In this document: positions 52,895 through 64,000 of the stretch, piece after piece
How positions within the stretch are numbered: the first letter of the stretch is position 1
Layout of the letters: every line of letters begins with the position of its first letter
Source: Gnetum montanum
Taxonomy: Eukaryota; Streptophyta; Gnetopsida; Gnetales; Gnetaceae
Assembly: GCA_015680685.1 (NCBI GenBank)
Contig: MNCI01004849.1
Span: 529,488 to 593,487 of the forward strand
Direction: 5' to 3'
DNA length: 64,000 bases
Notes under the pieces: model-generated
Told to the model about the DNA's origin: nothing
Seen by the model: only the letters and a program-made list of their open reading frames with translations
The model's database searches: none
Position numbers and translations under genes: made by a program

Positions 52895-54419
52895 GGACAT
52901 GGTAGGCTGGCCCATTTTCGTAGGAGGGTCATGCTGGATGGGAAAAAATGGGGCACCTTGAATAGTCTGGTCAATCAGACAGGGACTTAGTCAGTGTCTA
53001 TATAACCTTTTGCAATGGGTGGTTTGAAAATGAAACTAATAGTGCAAAGTAATGCTTAAATGTAGAGGAAATAGAAAATAGTGTAAAATGTAGTAGAGGA
53101 AACAGAAAATAGTGTAAAATGCAATAGTAAAGGGGAAATAATGTAAAATGCAATAGAAAAATGCACTACTTCAAAGCTATGACCTTGCTTTGTCAGGATG
53201 GACACAATCGGTTGCACAGCATTGGGAAGTGCAGAGATCCCGAGAGTAACCAAGACATATAGAATGAGATGGTTTTGCACTTGAACACGAGCTCAGTCGT
53301 GAACAATGTAAATTTCTACCAAGGTGGTAGAAAAGAACATAATGAAATCTCAACTGGGAATGCTAACTATTTACAATATTAAACAGGAAGCTTACAATGC
53401 TTGAGATTATAGTGCAGACTCTTTTCTTATCAGCCAACCAGACTGTTAGCTGACCAGATTGTTGAGAAAATAGACTGGGGATTGAAAAGCCTTGAAAAAG
53501 GGAAATGCCAGAAGTGTAAAAAGTTAAAGTGTGCCCATGCCTGAGCAAGCCAGAGGGCCAGCCAGAGAGAGAGAGAGAGTTTAAGCATCGCTCATAGGGG
53601 TATTTATAGGACCAAGGGCACACGAAAGATGCATTTTGAATGCCATGTGCCTTGGGCTTGTGTTGACTTGTTTGCACTACATGTGCCAACATGACCATTG
53701 GGCTAGCCTACCATGTCATAATTACATTGTTAGAGCAATGGTGAAATTAGGTGAGGTGCATTGATGTCACATAACTGCTTGCCAATTTGCTATGATTTGT
53801 AGCATAGCATGTTGGCATAGCATAGCATCTTGTTACGCATCTTGCTACATGTGTAGAAAGCCTTTGAAATTTACAGGCTATTATTTGCATGTTTTCTATG
53901 CTATGCTACGTAGCATAGTGATTGGCCTTAGTCGCAAAAATCGTTGCCAATCTGTGAACTTTGCCTTCTGCACTACGAAGTTTGCGAATTTGCTAATCCC
54001 AAACTTTGAGTTGCCTTCTGTCAACTTCCGTAGAATTGCTACGCTTCGCTGTGCCATGTAGCTTAGCATAGTGTAGCAGCAAACATGACCTAATGTCGGC
54101 CATGTTTGCCATTTTTTGATAGAAGGAGACATTGTTGAAGGACTTGAAGTCAGGTGAAGAGGCTGATTGTCTAGCTTTTGCTATGCTATGCTATGCTAGA
54201 TACCACAACATAGTGTAGCACTGTGCTTTTGCAAACATCTTTCGAATTTTGCTACATTACATGTCATAGCATAGTGTAGCAAGACTCCTTGACTTAGAAA
54301 AATTGCTGAAGCAGACTGTCTGAAAATCAGAGCATCCATCTCCCGAAGAACTCCGTAACGCTGCACATTTTGTGAAGACCTAGTGAAGCAAGAATGTCTT
54401 CAAATTTTGGGGTGTTTCA
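52895..54419 (-). repeat. Gypsy-E 3' LTR
   Basis: Direct repeat of 56311-58035, aligning from about 52895 (its outer end, roughly 75 bp, is lost or diverged) to GGGGTGTTTCA at 54419. Minus-strand TATA box CCTATAAATACCCC is at about 53597-53610. The U3 carries many GCTATGCTA/TAGCATAG words, including the 18-bp palindrome CTATGCTACGTAGCATAG at 53901-53918. A (GA)n run is at 53567-53579. Confidence 0.8.
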
Positions 54420-55852
54420 CGTGGCAGTGTGTGGTACCAATCCAAGGCTCTCTCAGCTAGGGACATGGTGAAGATACAAATAATCGTGCATGGCCATTGT
54501 TGCAACAAGAGAGACTTAGACATAAAGGTAACAAGATGTGCGTTTGGATCTCCCTCCCTGTTATACTTCGTGAAGTGGAGGAGGGACATCCCTTGGGGTA
54601 ATGTCAAAGCAAGGATCGTAGGGCTAATGGGGTCATCTTGGTAAAATTCCATGACTTGTATCATGTTAAACTCGACAGCTTTGAGATGTTTTATTTCCTC
54701 AATGAAGATCTAGATGAGCTAGAATGCTTGGTCCAGACCCTATGACGTTGGGGACAGTCGGGGAACTTCCAAGGTAGTTCCCATCTATGGAATGGTGGGG
54801 GTGGCAGCGTAACCCACCAATGGTACCATTGGGATAGCTTCCATGAACAATGCTACTTGCATTATCCACCACCCAGTAGGTGGTGCTGTTGGAGCAACAA
54901 CCATGGGTTGAGCTACCGGATAGACCGCTTGTATCACCAGTGGAACAAACCATAACCCCATGTTGGGTTGTATCATCTGTGGGGTTTGTTAGGTCTAAGG
55001 AAAAACATGATGATACATCTGCGATGGTTGTGGAATATGCGAAGAAGTGAATGGCATCCACCATGTGGACAGGCCCAGGCCTACCATGGTTGGTGGAACA
55101 GACACAAACGTAGGAATTGAAATGGAAGTTGCGTATGATTGTGAAGTAGGTACAGTATGAATATGTAGTAGGGTAGCCATGATTGGTGTGTGATTCACTA
55201 TAGGAATGGATTGATGAATAGTTTACAAAGGCATAGTTGCTACAAATGAAATAGGGGAATAAGGGAATTGATACGTTGGGAAGGTGACATGGCTACCCAT
55301 TGTAGTTGTAGTTGCAGGTTGTGGGATCGTAGGCGTGATGACCAAGGGAGTGGCTCTAGACAACAGATTGGCCTAGAAGGACTAGGTAGGAGGGATAGGA
55401 ACAGGGTTGGTTTGACCATTCTCATCATATTGGGAATCAAGTTCCTCTTGTCCATCCTAGAAGGCATCATCCTAGTTAGATGTTGTGCCCTGTTGCTCCC
55501 TAAGTCTAACTAACTAGATTAGTTGGTCTAGAAGCCTTTGGTTTATTTGTGTCAAAGGGATGGAAGCACCAAGAGTGGGAACAAACTCCTTCCTGTCACA
55601 GTAAGTGAACTCAAAGCTACATTTTCCTTCAAACTTGTGTACATCCAAAGCCAAGTTTTCCTGAACCTTTACATAGAGGAAGTTATAGCACTCATGTTTC
55701 TCGCCCAAACCCTCAGGTCCCCAATTTTGGATCCTGAGGGATCGACGTGTTTCTAGCATCAAGTTCAACGTTTGTTCGGCACCAGTGATTCCTTGAACCA
55801 TGATGGGAACCTCAACATTGAAGGTGTTAGCAATAGTAGTTGTGGAAGCCAT
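54420..55852 (-). pseudogene. Gypsy-E truncated gag
   Basis: ATG at 55852 (MASTTTIANTFNVEVPIM). An open 112-codon head is followed by a long Pro/Thr/Ser-rich region with stops. Then comes the gag core MEFYQDDPISPTILALTLPQ, FTKYNREGDPNAHLVTFMSK, LAERALDWYHTLPR. The frame then passes directly into the LTR at 54419: the rest of gag, all of pol and the purine tract are missing. Confidence 0.75.
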
Positions 55853-56280
55853 TGTTAAGTTAAAAAGTTTTGCAAATATAAAAAAGCAAAGATATCAAAA
55901 AGCTAAACAGTTTTGCAAAGGAGAAAAAACAAAGGAATTGGGAAGCAATCAAAAAGGGCTTTATGTCTTTCCAGGCTTCTAAGGAACCATCGAGGTGATC
56001 GATCTGTACCATACAACGTGTAAAAAATCACAAAAGGATGTCACGTTTATGCTAGTGTGCAATAGGGTATAGAGCACGTGCAAGACTACCATAAGATAGG
56101 TGAGTTAGCTAGCAACCAGAGGCTTTATGTCCTATATGGCTCCTGAGGAATAGTTGAGGCGACCGATCTACATCGCACGACAAGTAAAAAACCATAGATG
56201 GGTGCCAAGTTTATGCTAATGCATATTAGGGTGTAGAAGACTTATAGGACTATTTTGACATGCAGAAAGGGAACCAAAAA

Positions 56281-56299
56281 GGCCTTCCTTCTAGCGCCA
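56281..56299 (-). other. Gypsy-E primer binding site
   Basis: The minus strand reads TGGCGCTAGAAGGAAGGCC, 11 nt inside the 5' LTR: a TGGCGC-type Gypsy primer site. Confidence 0.65.
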
Positions 56300-56310
56300 G
56301 AAAACTATAG

Positions 56311-58035
56311 TGACCAAAAATGTCGGTAGCTGGAAGGAACATTGAGAGGTCGTTAGTTGATGACAGTGTCAACCCTGTTTCTGCGGGAGGGCCATGCTAG
56401 GTGGAGTGGAAATGAGGTGTCCTAAATGGTCTGGTTGATTAGATAGGGACTTAGTCGGTGTTAATATAGCCTTTTGCAATGGGTGATTTGAAAATGAAAC
56501 TGATAACACGAAGTAATGCTTAAATGTAAGAGAGGTAGAAAATAGTGTAAAATGCAAATGATAAGATGGAGACAAAGTAAAATGTAGTTAGAAAAATGCA
56601 CCACTTTGAAGCTATGAATTCACTCTATTAAGATGGATACAGTCAGTTGCATAGTGTTGGGAAGTGCATAGATCCCGAAGGTAACCAAGATGTGTAGAGA
56701 AAGACAGTCGTGTGCTTGGATGTGGACTCAATCATTAACAATGTGAAATGCTACCAAGGTGGTAGAAAAGAGTAGAACAAGATGTCAACTAAGAGCACTG
56801 ACCATTTACAATGTCAAAATATAAGGCTTACAATGCTCAAGGTTACAGTGCTATCTTGCTTACTTGTCAGCCAACAAAATTGTTAGCCAACTAGATTGCC
56901 AAAAAGAGAAAATGGACTAGGGCTCGAAAAGCTGAAAGATGCTGAAAAAGCTAGGGGCCCAGAGAGAGAGAATCCTTGTAAGCATCACTCATTAGGGTAT
57001 TTATAGGACTAATGGCATGTGAAAGATGTGGTTTGGATGCCACATGCCATGGGTTTATGCTAACCTATCTATGCTGCACATGTCTTCATGACCATTGGGC
57101 AAGCTTGCCATGCTGTAATTACAAACCTACCATGTTGTAATTATGCTATCAGAGCAATGGTGCAATTAGGTGGAGTGCATTGATGTTGCATAACTGCTTG
57201 CCACGTTTTTCTATGCTTTGTAGCGTAGCATGTTTGACGTGGCATGGCATCTTGTCATGCTATGCTATGCTACGCAGCGTAGCATAGCGTAACCATTAAT
57301 CTAAAGTAAAAATTTTAATTGTGTCCCACTGCATGCGTTGGAAACCTTTGCATTGTTGTAACTACCGGCTACATATTTTCTATGCTATGCTACACTACAT
57401 AGCGAATCATAGTGTAGCAGCTGTCCTTAGTTACCAAAACATTGTCAATCTGCAAAATTTGTTTTTTGCAATGTGAAGTTTGTGAACTTGCTGATTCTAC
57501 CCATTGAGATGCCTTCTGTCATTTTCGTAAAATTTCTATGCCTCGCTATGCCATGTAGCTCAGCATAGCATAGAAACAAACATGATTTATTTTTGGCCAT
57601 GTTCGTCGCTTTCTAACGGAGGAAGACATTGCTGAAGGATTTGAAGTCAAATGAGAGGACTGACTGTCCAGCTTTTATTGCACTATACTATGCTATGTGA
57701 CAGAGCATAGTGTAGCGCTGCACTTTTGCAACCATCTTTTGAAGTTTTCTATGCTACATAATGTAGCGTAGCGTAGCAGAACTCCTTGACTTAGAAAACT
57801 TGCTGAAGCATTTTGCGCATTCTGAGCATTTCTCCTAAGCGTGTTGTCGACTGGACGAACTACTTAGGTGGGTAGGCTAGAGAATCCGTTTAGCTTGTTA
57901 ACACCTAGGGTAGAAACTTGTTGAACTAGACAGTCTGAACTTCAGAGCATCCATCTCCTAAAGAACTATCGTGATGCTGTGTGATTTGCAAAGACTTGGT
58001 GAAGCAAGGATGTCTTCGAATTTTGGGGTGTCTCA
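56311..58035 (-). repeat. Gypsy-E 5' LTR
   Basis: 1725 bp, TGACCAAAAATGTC...GGTGTCTCA on plus. The TATA-like sequence is at the position matching 53600 (about 56995-57010). The U3 includes the 23-bp hairpin at 57265-57287 (arms CTATGCTACGC / GCGTAGCATAG, 1-nt loop). Confidence 0.85.
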
Positions 58036-59640
58036 CTATGCTCATGTAGGGTCCACCTCCTATCCCTAGATGACTCAGGCATCCCACATCCTACTTGTCT
58101 CATCAACGCCCATGGCATCCATCCAACCCACTCATGTGTGGCCTACATTGGTCACCATGCCCAATGCTCAGCCGATGCATCAACTAAACCCATCCACTAT
58201 GATGTTAAACTAGCAAACTCCACAACCAAAAACCTAACTCTACACCATACAACCAATGCAAGCCTAACCAATACAACTAGTTGGCACATCCCCAATCTTG
58301 GATCAAGAATTCTAGTTGATCCAAGGCTTGATGGAGGAGATCAACCAACTCAAGGCTACCTCCTTCGACACCGTCAAGGTGATGGACTTCTACCAAGCTG
58401 ATCCCATAAGTCCTACAATACCACCTCTAACTCTTGCAACTAGGGTCTTGCTACCTCAACTCACCAACTACAATGGTGAAGGGAACCCCAATGCACACTT
58501 GGTTACATTGCAATCTAAGTGCCTACTCCAAGCCTAGCTACATGCCATCATGCATGTGTTCCCCATGTCGCTCACAAGCAGGGCCTTAAATTGGTATTTC
58601 TTGCTATCCAAGGCCTTAATTATTTCTTTGGAGGACCTCCTTGGTGAATTTTTGACATGTTTCAAGTGCAACCTAAAGCTTGAAGTAACCCTTGACTAGC
58701 CCATGCAGGTCAAGCAAGGGCCCCTAGAGCCCATACCAAAATTCCTCCAATGCTAGAATGCCGCATTGAGTGAAATATGTGAACCCCTAGTAGATATTCA
58801 ACTACTAGTCATCTTCAAGGGTGCAATAAATGACTTTATCAAGTCCAAACTATATTACCTAGCCCCAAAGTCTCTTAGCCAAGCCTTTGCCCAAATGAAG
58901 GGCATAGACGAGGTAGCACAAGTTAGCAACAAACCTACCTATGTGACCTATAGAAATCAACATGCATGCAAGTAAAATGAAATAGTGGTAATAGTGGCCA
59001 TAAGTGCAAAAGCAACCAACCAGTGCCTCATTGCTAAGTAGCCCAAGGCCCCAACTCACAAAGCCATCAACTATGGTGCCAACTCACCTACATCAGCAGG
59101 AGCCACCCCAAGGCCCAACTTTGAGTGCAAACATCACTCAAAGTATATCCCATTTCAAATGAAGCCCTTTGAACTACTAGAACAACTCTTGAAAGCTAGG
59201 AAAATCCAATACAAACATGTATCAGATATTTTCCACCAAAAAAATGATAGGTACTATAAACTACCAAGGAATCCCACCTTAGTAGTACCAAATGTGCCCT
59301 CAATCCCACAACATTTCCAACTAGACCAATATTATCATTACCACTAGTTGTTTGGTCATAGGATAGACAATTGTCATGCCTTGGAGGATGATTAACAAAG
59401 AATGATAGAACAGGGCCAACAAGTGCTCAAAGTAGCGAGCCAATCCAATGCAAACGACATCCCCTACATCATAAACTCTATCAGTGTAGGTGGAAAGTCC
59501 AAACCTATGCAACAACCTTTTGTGATCCATATGCCTCCTAACAAGGCAAGGATCCCCTTAGCCTTCATAAGAAAGAGGCCTCCTTTTGTTATCAAAGTCC
59601 CACCTTGAGCACCAACAACACCCTTTGTGATTAAGGTCCC
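58036..59640 (+). pseudogene. Gypsy-F gag remnant
   Basis: Same family as Gypsy-E but in the opposite orientation: GLMEEINQLKATSFDTVKVM, DFYQADPISPTIPPLTLAT and LTNYNGEGNPNAHLVTLQSK (58316-58537). These are followed by a gag C-terminal half (58766-58975, FKGAINDFIKSKLYYLAPKS) and a knuckle-like YYHYH-LFGHRIDNCHALED at 59330-59385. It begins abruptly, in the middle of the Pro-rich region, at the Gypsy-E LTR. Many stops. Confidence 0.7.
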
Positions 59641-60900
59641 ATGGCAATTATCTAATAAGATGTTAAACTAGCAACCAAACTAACTGTTTGCTAAGACTTT
59701 AAACTAGCATGACACAACAATAATAACTACAAAGCAACCTTTCATCATCAAGGTTCAATAACGCATTTCCCCCACAACAACTCCAAAACCACCATTTGTC
59801 ATAACGGTGCCACAACGTGATGGCACCTCACCTATCCAAAGCCCAATAATGGGTAATGTGTTGGACTCTCCTCCTTTAAGGGATGACTCCACTAGTAACT
59901 TAGGTAGGCATATCAAATGGTAATGCAAGAGGATGGACAAGCATCTTGCAACCCCCATGGCTAAATCAAACACCATAACTAGCAAGAAATAACTGAACAT
60001 TAGGACCCCTACCCCCAAGTAGTTTAAGTAACCTAAGCCCAAGTCCCCTCTGTGAGAGAACCATCTCTTAAGTTGCGTAGAGAAAGTCAAGGCCAATACA
60101 ACGGTCGATGACAAGGACTTTGTAGCTATACTAACCTAGGTGAAACAAACACTCAAGTAAAAGAACACAACATTAAGCATGTACGACTTGGTCATGACCT
60201 CATCTGCTCACTACCAAGTGTTAGCCCATTTGATGGCCTTCATTCCTATTATGGAGGATATCCTTGCAGATGAGGTATCCATCCATACAACAATGTTGCC
60301 CCCTACACCATAGGAATTAATTTTAACATCCATATAATTTCATGACTATGTAGTCAAGGTCAACCCTAAATGAGGGTAGGTTACTATAGCTCCATTGTCA
60401 ATTAGCATACATGTTAGGTAGTGCACCATCCATAGAGTTCATGTCAATGATGGTGTATCAACAAACGTAGTTCTGTACTCTGTCATTGATAAATCTAGGC
60501 TTGGTAGATGAAATCAAGCCAACCACAACCACATGTCTAAAATCCTTTAATGGATCATGCATTACTACAAGGGGAATAATAAACTTAGCCTTCGTGGTAG
60601 GAGAAAAATTCCCCACCAGCATAGATTTCACTATCATAGAGGAGAGGCTAGGTTTCAACCTAATTCTCAGCAAGCCTTGACTACCTCAACTATGGGCCAT
60701 CTCCTCTCCCATCCATCAAGAAATCCACCTTCCATACGAAGGTGGTTCGGTTATCATCCATAGTAATAATATTTCCACTCCAACTACCCACAACATAGAC
60801 ATGGAGCAAGTGTTAGATGTGGAGTTTCTTGGTGGTACACCTATGGTAAACAATGTAACACCTAAGTCTAACACACATGAATGAGTGGTTGAAGCCAACA
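59641..60900 (+). pseudogene. Gypsy-F protease region
   Basis: Near 60660-60760 the plus strand reads SKPxLPQLWAISSPIHQEIH and LPYEGGSVIIHSN. This matches the GRPWIH--GAVPSTLHQK--Y block after plant Gypsy aspartic protease. The catalytic DSG/DTG is not evident. No RT motif was found downstream, so pol is largely lost. Confidence 0.5.
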
Positions 60901-62880
60901 ATCTCCCAAAGGATCCTAAGCCTTGCATGACCACTAACCCACACTCAGTTAGGAAGCAACTATGTGACCAAGACTTTTCCTTAGCCAAAAATGCACTAAG
61001 CACCTGCTCATGGGTCATGCATTTTTGGTTTTTGCTTGCATTGCATTTGTTCATGTATTTACATTTCACCTGCTTACCTATTTTACACACTACTTCACTT
61101 TGTTTACACATTTTTAATTTTTTTACACATTCATTGACCTAGCTTACACATTGCATTTGAAAAACATCAAAAACACATAAAAAAACATAAAACACATGGC
61201 CTAAAAATGCCTTAAACTAGCCCATGGGCCGTAATGACCTAAAAATATTACTTTTTGCATTAATTTCCTTTCATTTCTACATCTTAACTCTATTTACAAT
61301 AGGTTCCACTTGATGCTATTTTTCTAGTTGATTTTTGTAGGATCTTGTATGCACATAGCATGACTATGCATGTAGCATCACACCTCACACAAGAAAGGTA
61401 AGCACTCATTTTCCATGATTCCAAAAACTAGTAGAGACAGTCCACTATGACTATAAACTGGCATAGCAATCCACTATGACTATAAACTAGAATAGCACAT
61501 CCTTGGGCTATGACATTAAACTGGCATTAATAGCTCATCCTTGGGTCATGAAGTTAAACTAGTACAAAAATAGTTTGTACTAGTCATATGCTATGATGTT
61601 AAACTAACACAAAATAGTTTACTAGGACTATAAACTAACACTCCATGATCTACTAGGATCTTAAACTAGGTTTACACAATCATAACATCATCACCTCCTA
61701 CCATTCTATTGAACTTCTGAAGAACCTACCATCAGTGCAACTTTTGGAGGACTCACAACATCATCACCCTAGGACTTTCACTAGCTTCCTAAGTACTTGC
61801 AATTGGCACAACATTTGTAGCACCTTTGTATTTGGCATTTGTAACATCTTCACATCTAGCAATTGCAGCATCTTCACATCTAGCATTTGCACTTTTATTT
61901 CATGTTTTATGCTTTTCTTGTCTTCTCGGTGTTGTGTTTGTAGGACAAAGCCTTAGAGGTGGTCATGTAGAGATGTATCTTATCATAGCAAAAACTCACC
62001 ACATCACTCTGATGTGCATGATTAGACTAGTTAAGCCACTCAAGAGTGCACATTTTCCTCATCCCATTACAGCCTACACACATCCACTCCTTCATCCCAA
62101 TAGCCTCTCATCCTCCACATACTCATGATTGCACAATCCTCTAATGCATACATACTATGATGCATATGGCATTCTCCCCATATCAATTGTAGAACCCATG
62201 GTGGATGTAATGCAACTTGTCTCATGGAGAGCCTCTATTGGCTAGTCAAGGCCCAAGTAGATGTAACGCAACTCATCCTAGGGAGGAAACACCTATCTTA
62301 CAGACATGATGTTGTTGCATAAAAAAAAAGCTCATCTACTCAATGGCCAATTTGTAGCTAGCATTTAGTAGTAAGCTGAACCCAATGGAGGTTTGCCTCA
62401 TAGAAAAGCAAGAAAGAAAAGAAAAAAGAAAAAAAATGCAGAAAAGAAAGAAAGAAAGAAAGAGGAGAAGCACATCCCCAAGTAATTCACAAGCACTACA
62501 GCTTTGCAGCCATCCTAGCTTTAGATCAACTTTAACTCTCTCATGAGTACTCTGACGAGAGGTTAATGTTTCAAGGGCAAGACATTGCATGCAATGGTCA
62601 TTGTTAGTTGGGCTAACTTCACATCTTACATCATTTTTTGCATTTCATTTCCTCTGTTTGCATTTCATCTCCCTAGTGCATTGTCTACACCCTTTTCCCT
62701 CAACATACCCTTATCCATAGCACTCCTAAGCATGGTGAAGCATCATTTGATTAGGTATCAATGATGGATTTTGGTTCCATATCTCCTATGGTGTTTTGTA
62801 ATTCTTTGTCAATGTCTCTCATGCCACCCCTTTAGACGTCAACAAAGAGGGACCAATGAAACACCACCAATTTAATGCTT
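60901..62880 (+). repeat. Gypsy-F 3' internal remnant, non-coding
   Basis: Low-complexity and degenerate repeats: about six units of (C)TATGA(C)NNTAAACT(A/G)GCAT at 61440-61680, two copies of CATCTTCACATCTAGCA at 61847-61885, and a GAAA-rich tract at 62402-62464. No polymerase domain seen. Confidence 0.5.
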
Positions 62881-63918
62881 CTATGTCTTCAATGGAAAAT
62901 TTTTCTAAGTGTTAAATCTTGGCAAATTTTTTCTATGTGTGGTGTTACACTCTTTAGTGTAGCTAGCGTAGCATACATCAAGGCCTATTTTGAAAAATTT
63001 TTCTAAGTGTCAAAATGATGGCACTTTGTACAAATTTTTCTAAGTGTCGAAACTTAACAAATTTTCTAAGTATTTGTGTTATGCTCCCCAGCGTTGCATG
63101 CATCAAGGCCTATTTTACAAAATTTTATAAGTGTCAACAATAGTTGCATGAAAATGTTTCTAAGTGTTTTTCTATTTTCCCACTTTGCCTACTACAATCT
63201 AGAGTGTAGCTAGTGTAGCACACTTTTCAATGGCCAGTTTTCCCTAAGTGTCAATTAAGAAGCTATTAAGCTAGCTCAACATGAAAGAGGAATTTGGCAG
63301 ATTTTCTAACTCCTGAGGCTACCGCTTGTACTATGCTCCAAAGTGTAGCTAGCATAGCAAGAATAAGGATTATAGTCTTCACCAGATTCTTCTAGGTGTC
63401 AATGGTATGCCTTGTTTCTATCCAACATCCTATGTTCAATACGTAACATGGGATGAGCATAGTAGTTAGCACCCATGTCCCACACATAACATGGGACCAA
63501 CATAGTGGCTAGAGCTAGAAATTTTTTGAACTTTTCTTAGTCACCTCTAGACTTAGAAAATTTTCTAAATTTTTCTCATGGTCCCACCTACCACACTACC
63601 ACATGGTGCTTGATTTACATTTTGGACTAACCCTAGCCCTATAAATACCCCTTCACCCTAATGTTTTAGGGGTTGGGTTCCATTTTGCACTAGTTTGGTA
63701 GTTGGCACTTTCATTTAGAATATGTCATTTTCGAATCTTGGAGCTTTGCCATTTAGAATCTACCCCTAGGAGTAATGGAGCTAGAATCTTCACAAGTTTG
63801 ATATATTTTATTATTTTAGTTTTATTTCTAAGTCATTATTTTGGCTATGGGTTACTAGCTAGCTATATGTTGTTGCATTCTAGGCCTTCCTCCTCTAGAT
63901 GCCACTTAGTAACCTTCC
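62881..63918 (+). repeat. Gypsy-F LTR (U3 and R) with degenerate 125-bp tandem units
   Basis: TATA box CCCTATAAATACCCC at about 63638-63652 matches, in sequence, the minus-strand TATA of Gypsy-E LTRs, giving plus orientation. The U3 holds four units at about 62957, 63087, 63206 and 63340. These share GTGTAGCTAG(C/T)(G/A)TAGCA-like and TTTCTAAGTGTCAA motifs, the second recurring about nine times. Exact LTR ends not found. Confidence 0.55.
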
Positions 63919-64000
63919 TTTTTTTTGAGAGAGAGAATGTTCGGGAATGTATTACTGAAAGAATGGTACACGACTATACAAGTACAAGTGGGGGTGGTCC
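63919..64000 (-). mobile_element. L1 3' end running out of the window
   Basis: An eight-T run followed by GAGAGAGAGAATG and, about 60 bp in, CTATACAAGTACAAGTGGGG: the minus-strand 3' end of an L1-type LINE with poly(A). The body lies beyond 64000. Confidence 0.55.

Overview
This is plant nuclear DNA. It holds plant-type Copia, Gypsy, L1 and RTE retrotransposons, a U2-type intron-bearing zinc-finger gene, and almost no other host coding sequence. One gene in 64 kb, buried in layered and decayed retroelements, suggests a large-genome seed plant, possibly a gymnosperm. The sequence alone does not settle the species.

Layout. 0.15-5.9 kb: decayed minus-strand Copia (Copia-A), split by a 3' fragment of an L1 element. 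7.4-20.0 kb: an unidentified AGCTT-rich repeat that carries an array of GAACCAAAAATTGGTTC hairpins and decayed coiled-coil reading frames. It is split by a nearly full-length L1 (8379-14841, 11-bp target duplication) and by a 5'-truncated RTE element (18133-19080). 21.0-22.1 and 39.9-40.9 kb: two direct copies of a roughly 0.9-kb LTR-like repeat. 24.3-25.1 kb: another L1 3' fragment. 25.95-39.45 kb: a minus-strand Copia (Copia-B) serving as landing pad for three later insertions: an L1 3' end with a 23-bp target duplication (26332-26781), a 5.1-kb L1 (about 27630-32776), and a nearly complete Copia with both LTRs and a 5-bp target duplication (Copia-C, 32828-38335). 41.0-42.5 kb: a tRNA-derived SINE-like repeat and a minus-strand RTE fragment.

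42565-44526: the only convincing host gene, four exons encoding five C2H2 fingers and an acidic tail, resembling plant YY1. All finger ligands and all exon junction phases are intact. The last intron uses a GC-AG splice pair. The first exon(s) are not visible.

46.4-47.5 kb: decayed Copia gag-protease. 47.7-48.6 kb: SINE-like repeats. 49.3-52.9 kb: 5' LTR, primer binding site and gag of a plus-strand Gypsy element. 52.9-58.0 kb: a minus-strand Gypsy with 1.5-1.7 kb LTRs and only a truncated gag between them. 58.0-63.9 kb: a related plus-strand Gypsy remnant ending in an LTR with degenerate tandem U3 repeats. 63.9 kb to the end: the 3' end of one more minus-strand L1.

The most unusual signals are a third open reading frame (coiled coil plus a conserved CPYVVMD...HPNGKG...HAQE domain) that recurs in four L1 copies downstream of ORF2, and the hairpin-array element at 7.4-20 kb. 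Element limits were set by eye from target duplications, LTR ends and reading-frame homology. Dated or quantitative claims are approximate.
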